A stretch of DNA of 45,703 nt, taken from positions 1 to 45,703 of the forward strand of contig CAKZOD010000013.1 of assembly GCA_937136055.1 (NCBI GenBank), written 5' to 3'. The stretch's first letter is position 1. Each line of letters starts with the position of its first letter. The position numbers and the translations under genes are program-made. The notes under the pieces are model-generated. The model saw only the letters and a program-made list of their open reading frames with translations. It had not been told where the DNA came from and did no database searches. Origin of the DNA: an uncultured Oceanospirillaceae bacterium (GTDB lineage Bacteria > Pseudomonadota > Gammaproteobacteria > Pseudomonadales > Balneatricaceae). Shown here one piece after another: positions 1 to 8,307 of the stretch.

Positions 1-73
1 CTCAGAAGTGAAACGATTTAGCGCCGATGGTAGTGTGGGGTCTCCCCATGTGAGAGTAGGTCATCGCCAAGCT
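1..73 (+). rRNA. rrf: 5S ribosomal RNA, 3' part
   Basis: The first 73 or so bases match the 3' two thirds of gammaproteobacterial 5S rRNA: the 'gcgccgatggtagtgtgggg' block, then 'tctccccatgtgagagtagg'. The 5' end lies outside the window. A strong intrinsic terminator follows, so this is the distal end of an rRNA operon transcribed rightward. The exact 3' end is estimated by comparison with the E. coli gene. Confidence 0.93.
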
Positions 74-87
74 TTTAATACGAAAGA

Positions 88-118
88 AGCTCCGTGCACG
101 ATGTGTACGGGGCTTTTT
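88..118 (+). terminator. rRNA operon terminator
   Basis: A 12-bp stem (88-99 with 103-114, two G-T wobbles) closes on a 3-base loop and is followed by five T residues. It lies 15 bases after the 5S gene and is the expected intrinsic terminator of the rRNA operon. Confidence 0.9.
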
Positions 119-904
119 GCGTTTTAACGCTTTAATTGGTGATGACCATACTCTCAAATAAGGGAGAGTATGCGCAGGGATTGGATAAAGCGCTGCTTTT
201 TCCTCTCCGAAAGTGCCAATCAGAGATAGGCTTTCATACAGAGAAAATACGCCAAGCTTTGGCAGCTAACAGCTGCTATAACTCTAATTTTACTCCTGTC
301 CTTACCCGTAATTACGGGGTTTATTGATTACCACACAATACAAATACTTGACGCTTTTTCTGAAGGTGACGTTTTTCTCGTTTGTGCAAGTATGTGAATT
401 CAAGCTATAGAATCGCTCCCGCTTTGGTTAGGCATGACCCACTGTATTGTCACAGGGGAGAAAAAAATGAGTGCGTCATGTATACGATCACAAAAAGCGC
501 AGCAGACTAAAAGCCTTTGTTTCGAGGGATTGGTGATTGAGATCCAAATGCTTCGCAAACGTTGAAAGTATGCATTCACCCCTTGCAGGTCATGGCAAAG
601 TTTTGGGCGATGATAGAGGATCCAAATTACACGGCTAACCACAACCGCAGTCAGCTGGTTTATTGCTCCATGAAAAATACATGTAATTAATATTTTGCAG
701 ACGAAGGTTTGAATCTAAAGTAAGAGTGAGCAATAACCTAGAACGGGTCTAGTTTTCATGCGTGAGCCTGTTATTCAGTAATTTAGGGTGGATTTGTCAT
801 CAAGTTGATCGGAGCATGGATTTTGTGAATGTGTTTATCAAAAATGACAGGCAATAAAGTATAAAACATAAGTGTATTTTTTAACGTACTTTATTCAGAA
901 TGTT
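119..904. other. Long gap with no convincing gene
   Basis: No reading frame here is recognisable. Frames of 63 codons (136-327, plus) and 80 codons (400-642, minus) have no family resemblance and atypical composition. A 33-codon frame starting at 467 has a Shine-Dalgarno-like ggggag but is also unrecognised. Two structures stand out. One is a perfect 9-bp hairpin (147-155 with 164-172). The other is a perfect 14-bp palindrome at 305-318 (CCCGTAATTACGGG) followed by gtttatt. Both could be secondary terminators or protein sites. Confidence 0.5.
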
Positions 905-2809
905 TTAAATACCTCTTATGTTTTTAACCTCGTTACAGGGCTCCCAGTTTTCAATAAACTCAACGATCGAACTGCTGCAGATAGGCTTTGCATAAAAGTA
1001 GCCTTGCAAGAAATTAACACCTAACCTTGTGAGCTGATTTGCTTGTTCTTCTGTTTCAACACCTTCGGCAACAACTTTATAATTTAATGCAATGGCTATT
1101 TGCATCACTGCTTTGATAATTGCTAAGCCATTGCTCTCGAGTTGTTGGACAAAGGAACGGTCGATTTTAATAGTATTGACAGCTAGGTTTTGAATAACAG
1201 ATAAAGAGGAATACTCGGTTCCAAAGTCATCAATCGAGAGTTTTATACCGCGCAGCTGAAGAGCTTTGAATTGTCTTAATAAAATACATTTGTCTGTTGC
1301 GAATACAGATTCAGTTACCTCAATATTAAGGCGTTTGGGGGATAGTCCACTGCTAGCTAAAGCAGCGTCAACGATTTTTATGAAATCTGAGGCTTGTAAC
1401 TGAATCACTGATACATTAATTGCAATATTAACTGCGCAGTCTTGAGGCCATTTTGCTGCTTGAGTGCATGCTTCGTGTAGCACCCAAGTGCCAATCTTTC
1501 GAATAAGACCGTACTTTTCAGCAATTGGAATAAACTCGACTGGAGATATTGATTCATCATCTCGCTGCCAGCGAAGCAGTGCTTCACAGGCATAAATTTT
1601 CTGAGTAGAGGAGCACATTATAGGCTGAAAGTGCAACCGTAATTGGCCTTGTTCTATTGCATTGTTTAGCCCTTCTTTGAGTGATTGTACTCTTAAAAGC
1701 TTGGAGCTAATTTCTTCTGAAAAAAGCTTTGGTTGTCCAGGATTTCGCTGTTTTTGGTGGTACATAGCAGTATCTGCAAGCTGGATAAGTTGGCCAGCAG
1801 AATTTGCATGTTCTGGATAAAATGTCATACCAATTGTTGCGCCAATTGATAATTGATTACCCTCTAAAAAGTAAGGTTGTGAAATTATCGTTATTAGTTC
1901 TTTGGCAATCTTAAAAACAGCAGATTTCTCGGTGTTTTCTATGCAAATTAGAAATTCGTCTCCGCCCCAGCGGCAAAGTAGCTGTTCATCATTATAGCTT
2001 TGAAGCCGCTCAGCTGTTTTTGCCAGTAGTTTGTCTCCCATTTCATGCCCGACAGTATCATTAACTTCTTTAAACCCATCAAGGTCAATGAAGAGTACAG
2101 ACAGAATGTTCTTTTTGTTTTCAGCCTTTAATAAGGCTTTATCTAGGTGCTTCAAAAAAGCAGTTCGATTGAGTAGATTGCTAAGTGGGTCAATGTTGGA
2201 TAGTGAAAATATTTGCCTGGTACGTTCTTCAACAACATCCTCCATATGATCGAGTAATAGGGCGTTTTCATTCTTGAGTTTAATTGCTTGGGCAGTGAAT
2301 TGAGCAGCATTTTTAGCTCCAACAATCATGACGGCTGCATAAATTAAGCCTAACCCACCAAGGAATTGCCGATAGCTTTGATCTTGATAAAGTAAACATA
2401 AAGACGAAGGTACAAGAAGGATAAAAGTGTAAGCCATTGAGGTGGTTTTATGTGCGGAGAGTACAGTGGCACCTCCTCCGGCCATAGCAGTTATAATGAC
2501 AACAGTACCAGCTAGTTCAAAACTGTCAGAGTCTCGCAAAACAATAACGCCGTAGATGCACCATAGTAAGGCTGTAATATAAGTACCTGATATATAGCGA
2601 ACAATAGCATTATCAGGATTGTAGTTCTGTATTTTGTCCTTTTTGTACCAGTGAACTACGTCACACATTCTAAGTAAGAGGAGAAAGCTGATGGCCAACC
2701 ACCAATTAAATTTGAATGTAGTATAAGAGGCTTCGTAAAAAGTAAACGTTAGTACGCTTGATGCAACGAAGGTTACAGTTATGCCGGCAAAGCTATTGCG
2801 GTATAACAT
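905..2809 (-). CDS. Membrane GGDEF-EAL cyclic-di-GMP enzyme
   Basis: This is a 634-residue inner-membrane protein of cyclic-di-GMP turnover. About six hydrophobic segments fill residues 1-175, followed by a short coiled-coil-like linker. The GGDEF domain has an intact active site (RWGGDEF), but NDEQ replaces the RxxD inhibitory site. The EAL domain keeps its catalytic set: EALLRW, the E of EVTES, DDFG, K of KIDRSF, E of AEGVET, and Q of QGYFYAKP. Both synthesis and hydrolysis are therefore possible, with phosphodiesterase activity looking complete. The ATG at 2809 has no Shine-Dalgarno sequence. The frame stays open upstream to an AAGGAG at 2867-2872, so translation may start at an ATC or ATT near 2860-2863 (see findings). 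It is monocistronic, and no ligand can be inferred. Confidence 0.92.
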   Translation of the reverse strand: MLYRNSFAGITVTFVASSVLTFTFYEASYTTFKFNWWLAISFLLLLRMCDVVHWYKKDKIQNYNPDNAIVRYISGTYITALLWCIYGVIVLRDSDSFELAGTVVIITAMAGGGATVLSAHKTTSMAYTFILLVPSSLCLLYQDQSYRQFLGGLGLIYAAVMIVGAKNAAQFTAQAIKLKNENALLLDHMEDVVEERTRQIFSLSNIDPLSNLLNRTAFLKHLDKALLKAENKKNILSVLFIDLDGFKEVNDTVGHEMGDKLLAKTAERLQSYNDEQLLCRWGGDEFLICIENTEKSAVFKIAKELITIISQPYFLEGNQLSIGATIGMTFYPEHANSAGQLIQLADTAMYHQKQRNPGQPKLFSEEISSKLLRVQSLKEGLNNAIEQGQLRLHFQPIMCSSTQKIYACEALLRWQRDDESISPVEFIPIAEKYGLIRKIGTWVLHEACTQAAKWPQDCAVNIAINVSVIQLQASDFIKIVDAALASSGLSPKRLNIEVTESVFATDKCILLRQFKALQLRGIKLSIDDFGTEYSSLSVIQNLAVNTIKIDRSFVQQLESNGLAIIKAVMQIAIALNYKVVAEGVETEEQANQLTRLGVNFLQGYFYAKPICSSSIVEFIENWEPCNEVKNIRGI

Positions 2810-3160
2810 TTGCGCGGAATCTACACGTGCGTTGTGCTGAAGCTGTTGATGTGTGTCGATAATATTCTCCTTAATATTTCTGGAGACTAAATGTAAATTA
2901 GAGATGGTTGCAGTGGTGTATTAATTACTTGTTTTTTATTTGTTGGATCGCCTATTTTATCATTGATTAATAATTTTTCTTAGTTAGTTATGTATCTATA
3001 GGTTGAATGACAATATATTGGATAAAAATGTTCAAAATTAGTGCGTTATCGCATTGATAAGAATATAAAATTTACTTTATGGCAGGTTTTCTGTTCAAGT
3101 CTTGCAAGTAAATGTGAGATAGATAGTAATAAGCTATTTATGTTTTTTCACAAAGTGGCA
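2810..3160. other. A+T-rich gap between the LRR and GGDEF-EAL genes
   Basis: No gene is visible. The part next to the GGDEF-EAL gene carries the strong Shine-Dalgarno at 2867-2872 and probably that gene's leader. The rest, downstream of the LRR gene, is A+T-rich and I see no clear terminator stem or promoter in it. Confidence 0.5.
2867..2872 (-). promoter_or_regulatory. Strong Shine-Dalgarno upstream of the GGDEF-EAL start
   Basis: AAGGAG reads on the minus strand here. Six bases later comes an in-frame ATC codon (2860-2858), preceded by ATT (2863-2861). The 17 codons from the ATC to the ATG at 2809 are open and encode a polar segment ending RVDSAQ just before MLYRNSF. No ATG, GTG or TTG lies at a suitable distance, so a non-canonical start is likely. 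Confidence 0.5.
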
Positions 3161-3973
3161 TCAATAGTAAATGATTTTTAAATCTCTACGCGCACTGTTG
3201 GAAAGCATGGTATCTAATAAGGGCTTTTTGGAATATGAAACGATTAATGTTTTCAGTTTTTTCATGGTAGCGAGGGTTTTGAAATTGTTTACTAATGTGT
3301 GTCCCAGCTCTAGAACCTCTATTGAATTATTGTTTTCTAAGTGTGTAATGTCTGTGATAGGTGTATGGGATAGATTAATAGTACGTAACCCGGACAACGA
3401 GGATATTTGACTAAGATCGTGAAAGCTAGTGAATCTTAAATCTAAAGTATTAAGGTTCGAAAGTTCGTTTAGAAAATCAAAATTGCTAATCTTGATGTTA
3501 ACAAGATAGAGTGATTTTAAACTTTTAAAAGAGTGCAGGTGCTCAGTCGATGATACTTGTGAGTTGGATAACATGAGTGTTTCAAGATAATTAAGATGTT
3601 TTAAAGGAGAAATGTCTTCGATGTTCGTTAGGGATAGATCAACTGATTGAAGTTTGGCTAGTTTAGCGAGGATTGATACATCGGTAATGCCGGTGTTAGC
3701 TAATTTGATCGTCGTTATTTGATGTAGGGTTCTGACATTATCAGGAAGTGTGGTCAACCCGATTAAACCGGATAAATCAATACTTTGAAATTGGTTTTGA
3801 ATGGCTCGTAAAATGCGTTCATCTGCAGTTTTCTGTGCTGCCCTTTGATTCAGAACTATGCCTTGTGAGTGAGTGTGATTGGGTCCGTGGGATGCGTTAA
3901 GAGGAGAAGATAAGCTAGAAAAAAGAACAAAGCTTGCTAGGGCAAAGTACGCTAATGGTTTAAATAAGATCAT
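3161..3973 (-). CDS. Secreted leucine-rich-repeat protein
   Basis: This is a 270-residue predicted exported protein. Residues 1-28 form a signal peptide (MILFKPLAYFALASFVLFSS, cleavage probably near LNA-SHG). A short His-rich stretch follows. Then come seven leucine-rich repeats of exactly 22 residues, of the internalin/SDS22 type, with the pattern LxLxxTxIxDIxxLxxLxxLxx (for example VDLSLTNIEDISPL). This fold is a protein-binding solenoid, so an adhesion or recognition role is plausible, but no partner is visible. The start is well supported by AAGGGA six to seven bases upstream. The gene stands alone between cyclic-di-GMP and dioxygenase genes. Confidence 0.8.
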   Translation of the reverse strand: MILFKPLAYFALASFVLFSSLSSPLNASHGPNHTHSQGIVLNQRAAQKTADERILRAIQNQFQSIDLSGLIGLTTLPDNVRTLHQITTIKLANTGITDVSILAKLAKLQSVDLSLTNIEDISPLKHLNYLETLMLSNSQVSSTEHLHSFKSLKSLYLVNIKISNFDFLNELSNLNTLDLRFTSFHDLSQISSLSGLRTINLSHTPITDITHLENNNSIEVLELGHTLVNNFKTLATMKKLKTLIVSYSKKPLLDTMLSNSARRDLKIIYY

Positions 3974-4132
3974 CGCTATTCCCTTATTTTATACTAGACA
4001 TAATTGCCTACTAAGAAATTAACTATAGTCTTATTGTTGTAAGCAGTAAACTCACAATTATTGGATGGTTTACCAATTTGCAAATTTTATTTTCAATCAA
4101 CTTTAAATTCTTACTGGCGGATTGTAATAAGC

Positions 4133-4162
4133 CCCCTCTGTTGATCCTGTACTAAAGAGGGG
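4133..4162 (-). terminator. Possible terminator of the PhyH gene
   Basis: A perfect 7-bp stem (CCCCTCT 4133-4139 with AGAGGGG 4156-4162) with a 16-base loop lies just after the dioxygenase stop codon. The minus-strand 3' flank (gcttatta) is only weakly U-rich, so termination is uncertain. Confidence 0.4.
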
Positions 4163-4172
4163 AAAGTAGAGG

Positions 4173-5033
4173 CTATCTCAGCTCCTGTTGATCGAAGAAA
4201 GAGGCAGTTTTAGGTTTCTCTGGTAGTTCGAGCTGATATTTAATAGAGCGTACGTTGCCTGTTTTTACTCCTCTGACAACTAAGCCTTCATGTATCGATG
4301 GGATTGGGTTGGCAGAGTAGGGAATAGCATCTTCGGCCGAATAGACGTTAATGAATAAAGTCCTAGCTCTGTCACATGTATTGGGCTTAGAGCCATGAAG
4401 TAATCGAGTGTGCATTAAACATACAGAGCCTGCTTTACCGGTACAAGTGATAGATTCACTCCGACATTTTTCGCTAAGTTCGTTATCGATAGCGCCTGTG
4501 AAAATACCATTTTGCCATAAGCTATGAATATTACCTTTGTGTGAGCCAGGGACAACCTCTAACGGGCCATTATCCAATGTGACATCATCAATCATTAGAA
4601 GTGCTGTTATTAAGTCGTCATTAGAATGGGGGGTGAATGGGAAATCTTGGTGCCACTTTACTTGGGTGTTTCCACCGGGTAATTTTGAGTTAATTTTTGA
4701 GTGATGCAACTTAACATTTGGCCCTATTAAATCCGCTACACAATCTGTCATCTTGCTATTTGACATTGCATTATAATAAGCTTCAGACACTTCTACAGGT
4801 GCATTTATGCGTCTTAACTCAGGTTTGTGCGCAGTATGGCCAGGAGCTAGATCAAAACGTGCGCGGTTATCAATGGTTGTTCCGTAAGCTTGCTTATGGC
4901 TGCGGCTTTGTTCTACCCACGTTTGAAAGTCATCTTGCATATCCTGTAATAAGTATTTATCGACGGAATTCTCAATGACAAGATAGCCCTGTGTCCAAAA
5001 TAGATTTTTTTGCTGTTGCGTTAATACGCTCAT
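4173..5033 (-). CDS. Phytanoyl-CoA dioxygenase (PhyH) family protein
   Basis: This 286-residue protein belongs to the Fe(II)/2-oxoglutarate-dependent PhyH family, soluble enzymes that hydroxylate small molecules. The iron-binding H-x-D is WHQD (His128, Asp130). The distal histidine lies in LLHGSKPN (about His213), and the 2-oxoglutarate-binding arginine is in ARTLFINVYS (about Arg224). GPLEVVPGSHKG is the usual family block. A Shine-Dalgarno-like AAGAGAG precedes the ATG. A LysR gene is divergent 95 bases away and is the likely regulator. The substrate is unknown. Ectoine or proline hydroxylase is possible by fold, but no supporting pathway gene is adjacent. Confidence 0.87.
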   Translation of the reverse strand: MSVLTQQQKNLFWTQGYLVIENSVDKYLLQDMQDDFQTWVEQSRSHKQAYGTTIDNRARFDLAPGHTAHKPELRRINAPVEVSEAYYNAMSNSKMTDCVADLIGPNVKLHHSKINSKLPGGNTQVKWHQDFPFTPHSNDDLITALLMIDDVTLDNGPLEVVPGSHKGNIHSLWQNGIFTGAIDNELSEKCRSESITCTGKAGSVCLMHTRLLHGSKPNTCDRARTLFINVYSAEDAIPYSANPIPSIHEGLVVRGVKTGNVRSIKYQLELPEKPKTASFFDQQELR

Positions 5034-5128
5034 GATAATTCTCTCTTAAAATATTGTTATGCCAGAATGTTAGCAATTATAATAAGATCAAAAAACCTTC
5101 TTTAAATTATCATTGAGCTATATTAAAT

Positions 5129-6031
5129 ATGGTTAGATTGACAATAAAACAGTGTGTATATTTTCTTTGCGTAGCAAGAGAAGGTGGAATAGCGCAGGCT
5201 TCAAGAGCACTTGCCATATCACAGCCAGCGATATCACAGGCAATAGATAAACTTGAGAATCAATATGGAGTGAGGCTTTTTAAGCGCCATCATGCAAGAG
5301 GAGTTGAACTAACTCCACAGGGTCAGAGCTTTGTGTATCAGGCTTCAAAATTAGTTGAGCAAGCAGAGCTGACAGAGAAAGTTGCATATGAAATAGCAAC
5401 AGACAAAGCGGGGAGTATTAGATTAGGCATATTTCACACTATCGCACCGTTTTATCTACCTCAAATTATAAAATCTTACGCAGAGTTATATCCAGAAGTT
5501 GTAATTGAATCGTATGAGTTAAAGCAAGATGAAATATTCGAGTATCTAGCTGTAGGCAAGATTGATATGGCAATAACATATGATATGAGTTTGGGTAGTA
5601 ATGAATTAGACAAACAGACGTTAATAAAACTGCCAACATATGCACTATTAAACGATGAGCATTATGGTGCGAAATTACAATCAATATCATTACATGAGCT
5701 GAAAGATGAACCTTATGTGATGTTTGAAGGGGCTTCAAGTCGCAGGTATTTCGAAGGGGTATTAGAGAGGCAGGGCATAGTGCCAAAAGTTGCCTATCGT
5801 GCAACGTCGATGCAATCTGTGAGAAGTGCAGTTGAGAACAGTTTAGGATACTCCCTCGCTGTTATGGTATCAGATTATGATAAGTCAGCTCTGGGTAAAG
5901 TAAGAGCGATACTGATCAGTGAACATATAGAACCCTTACCTGTCATTATGCTTTCAAAAAAGGATGTCGTAACATCTGTAATCCATAAACAACTTTTAAG
6001 GCATTGTAAGCTATCTTTTCAGGAAATTTAA
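5129..6031 (+). CDS. LysR-family transcriptional regulator
   Basis: This is a 300-residue LysR-type regulator. The N-terminal winged helix-turn-helix covers residues 4-62 (IAQASRALAISQPAISQAID). The effector domain begins near residue 90 (GSIRLGIFHTIAPFYLPQII). It is divergent from the PhyH dioxygenase gene, the usual arrangement for a LysR regulator and its target, so it probably controls that gene and itself from the 95-bp gap. The ligand is unknown. The chosen ATG lacks a strong Shine-Dalgarno sequence, but it places the HTH at the usual distance from the N terminus. Confidence 0.93.
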   Translation: MVRLTIKQCVYFLCVAREGGIAQASRALAISQPAISQAIDKLENQYGVRLFKRHHARGVELTPQGQSFVYQASKLVEQAELTEKVAYEIATDKAGSIRLGIFHTIAPFYLPQIIKSYAELYPEVVIESYELKQDEIFEYLAVGKIDMAITYDMSLGSNELDKQTLIKLPTYALLNDEHYGAKLQSISLHELKDEPYVMFEGASSRRYFEGVLERQGIVPKVAYRATSMQSVRSAVENSLGYSLAVMVSDYDKSALGKVRAILISEHIEPLPVIMLSKKDVVTSVIHKQLLRHCKLSFQEI

Positions 6032-6089
6032 AGCTGACAGCGGATCATAAGATATTTAGGCTTTGCGGGTTTTTGCTGATAGCAGTAGG

Positions 6090-7241
6090 TTAGTATCGAA
6101 TGCAATCTCTGCCCTCTAATTTCGCTGTATACAACAACTCATCGGCCTTGTTGATTAGGTGTTGAGGTGTCATCAAGCCAGTTAGCTGGCTAATACCAAT
6201 GCTTGTAGTTATGGTAATGATTTGCCCGTTTTCAGTTTGAATCTTTGTTTCGCGAATTGAGCTTGATATTTCTTCAGCTTTTCTAATAGCATATTCTATA
6301 GGTGTATTAGTCATCAAAAAGACAAACTCTTCCCCGCCGAACCTAGCGGCAATATTTGTATTATTACAGTGACTGTTAAGAATATTTGATAGTGCAACTA
6401 GCACATTGTCACCGGATTGATGGCCGAACTCGTCATTGATTCGTTTGAATTTATCTAAATCGAGAATCATTAAACAGCATGGGTGATTTGTAGTGACACT
6501 TTGTTCGCAAATATGCTCGAGTCGCCGCATGAGAACACGCCTGTTAATTAAGCCCGTCAATGGATCGACAGTTGATTCTCTATATAACTTCATAAGCATT
6601 GAAAGCTGTCCTAGTTGCAACCAGGTTGCGACACCTCCAAAGAGGGTTAATTGCCAAAATTCATGAATAAGTGATGTATAAGAAAGATTTAGAAATAGAA
6701 AGCCAAAGGCGAGAATTGAGCTGCTAATAAAACAAAATAGAAATAGCCCTAAGCGAATGGTCAGAGGGAATAGTCCTAACATGGTGATAATCAAAAAAGG
6801 TGTGATAGCTAAAGACTGAGGAAGTGTGGTTCCTAGTGTTTGTAGTTTAAAGGCAACGGCAAGATAGAATAAAGTTGGTATTGCAAATGCGCTGCACAGA
6901 AGGATGTGCAATAGATGGTCTTTGAAGCGTGATTTACAAAGTAAAAATACAAGGATTAGTGAAACACTCAGTAATAATCGTAAGGGGAGTATTTGCAAAG
7001 CTAAGTTTTCACCGAGAACGAGTAGATCAAATATAGATGACACTGGTACTGAAACGGAAAAAAGTAGGCACATAAACTTTAGCCTTACTAATATTATCAG
7101 CGAACGTGTTTGTTTAAAGTCTTCAGAGTGTTGAGTGCTAGAAAAGAAGTCTAACAATTTTACATTTAGAGAATAAAAACAATCACTAATGGTTGTTGGC
7201 TTACTTTTATTGCTACTGTTAGCGTTTTTCATATAAATCAT
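6090..7241 (-). CDS. Membrane diguanylate cyclase (GGDEF)
   Basis: This is a 383-residue inner-membrane protein. Residues 50-215 hold about six hydrophobic segments and are followed directly by a GGDEF domain (from STVDPLTGLINRR). The active site is RFGGEEF, a functional variant, and the magnesium-binding DLDKFKRIND is intact. The RxxD inhibitory site is replaced by NNTN, so product inhibition through that site is not expected. It would make cyclic-di-GMP from GTP in response to a signal sensed by the membrane part. No Shine-Dalgarno precedes ATG 7241 or the in-frame ATG at 7232, so the start is uncertain by a few codons. The gene converges on the LysR gene to its left. Confidence 0.9.
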   Translation of the reverse strand: MIYMKNANSSNKSKPTTISDCFYSLNVKLLDFFSSTQHSEDFKQTRSLIILVRLKFMCLLFSVSVPVSSIFDLLVLGENLALQILPLRLLLSVSLILVFLLCKSRFKDHLLHILLCSAFAIPTLFYLAVAFKLQTLGTTLPQSLAITPFLIITMLGLFPLTIRLGLFLFCFISSSILAFGFLFLNLSYTSLIHEFWQLTLFGGVATWLQLGQLSMLMKLYRESTVDPLTGLINRRVLMRRLEHICEQSVTTNHPCCLMILDLDKFKRINDEFGHQSGDNVLVALSNILNSHCNNTNIAARFGGEEFVFLMTNTPIEYAIRKAEEISSSIRETKIQTENGQIITITTSIGISQLTGLMTPQHLINKADELLYTAKLEGRDCIRY

Positions 7242-7900
7242 TTGTTGTTTAATTATTTGTTTTGGTTTCTACGCAAAATTTTGTTAATAAGCGAGATAAT
7301 TTCATATAGTGACTGAAAGACATCAGTAATGACTTGATTAAGAACAACGAATAATAAGAATGTCATTTAAATCATACTAATTTCTAAAAATAAAAATAAA
7401 ATTGCACAAATGTAGCCAATAATGAGCATTTAGTTGATTCGTAAAGCGTGAAGATGAAGAAATAGAAATTATCATTTTCTTGATCTGTATCAATTGGTAG
7501 TTAAATGAATGGAGTCTTGGTCGGTTGATAACAACGTCTAAAGATGTTCCCAAGTCTCAGAGGCTGGCTAAGGCCTCATTATTTTGTGTGAATTCTTGAT
7601 CAGTTATGCCCTTAAGCGCTGTGTGGAGGTGTTTTACGAGATTTACATGTAGTCTAATAGTATATTCTCTATTCTAGTGAGCTATAATTCCCGTTTCATG
7701 ACATATTTGAATTGTACAAAATCTGCTGTTAAAATTTTAACATAGACTTCAAGTATAAGATTTATATAGCAAGTTGAAATTAATTTTAAAAAAAGTGCCT
7801 CTAAATTATTAATTATCGACCGAATCCTATACACTAGTGCGCGTTTTTCGACCGCAAATTAATGTTATAACCAAAGTTAAAAATTAGGAACCTTGATTCA
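7242..7900. other. Long A+T-rich gap with FNR-type box and hairpins
   Basis: No protein gene is visible. The notable elements are a perfect TTGAT-N4-ATCAA site at 7480-7493, a hairpin at 7532-7547, and a second hairpin (GAGGC at 7559-7563 with GCCTC about 13 bases on) followed by attatttt. Together these could mark a small RNA gene, but no convincing -10 element lies at the expected distance from the FNR-type box. Confidence 0.4.
7480..7493. promoter_or_regulatory. FNR/ANR-type binding site
   Basis: TTGATCTGTATCAA is a perfect match to the FNR/ANR consensus TTGAT-N4-ATCAA. It is 239 bp upstream of the diguanylate cyclase start (minus) and 408 bp before the small gene at 7901 (plus). The regulated transcript is not evident. 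Confidence 0.5.
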
Positions 7901-8110
7901 ATGAGTAATAAATCCTTTGTTCGTCAGCGCATCTGTATTTACGCAGGACAAGATGTTGACCCTGATAATGATGAGCAAGTTGGTAACATTCTTAGATTTA
8001 AATTAGGAATCAAATTGCCACAACGTACTTCAATGGATGAGTCTTTATCCTCCTCTACAAGTGATCACGAAATTATCACTTTAATCAGAAAATATAGAGC
8101 TATGCGATAG
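7901..8110 (+). CDS. Small conserved-looking protein of unknown function
   Basis: This frame encodes a 69-residue soluble protein that I do not recognise. It has no signal peptide, membrane segment or cysteine pair. Its N-terminal half looks folded (RQRICIYAGQDVDPDNDEQV), then comes a basic stretch with LGIKLPQRTSMDESL and a helical C terminus (DHEIITLIRKYRAMR). A TAGGA lies about 11 bases before the ATG. Codon usage looks normal and the frame is isolated and uninterrupted, so I treat it as a real gene. Its resemblance to any family is unknown. Confidence 0.55.
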   Translation: MSNKSFVRQRICIYAGQDVDPDNDEQVGNILRFKLGIKLPQRTSMDESLSSSTSDHEIITLIRKYRAMR

Positions 8111-8181
8111 GCGATTCGCCTTGCATACTTGAGCATAACTCATGTTCATGTTGCTTTACTTCAAAAGTACCTGATCTTCAC

Positions 8182-8201
8182 AGGGTGTAAACGCACCCTT
8201 T
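8182..8201 (+). terminator. Weak terminator after the small gene
   Basis: AGGGTG (8182-8187) pairs with CACCCT (8194-8199) around a 6-base loop, followed by a short T run. It sits about 70 bases after the stop of the small gene. The stem is short, so efficiency is doubtful. Confidence 0.35.
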
Positions 8202-8307
8202 GTCGGCCCACTTGAATATTTCTGACGCTAATTTACTATACACACCGATGTTGTAGTGTACGATTGTGCCTGAAAGATAATTATATTAATCAGGGTGAGT
8301 GTTGAAA

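Noticed and set aside
136..642. Frames of 63 codons (plus) and 80 codons (minus) downstream of 5S rRNA
   Set aside because: No recognisable family, unusual composition, no good ribosome-binding site, and the region looks like non-coding rRNA-operon flank.
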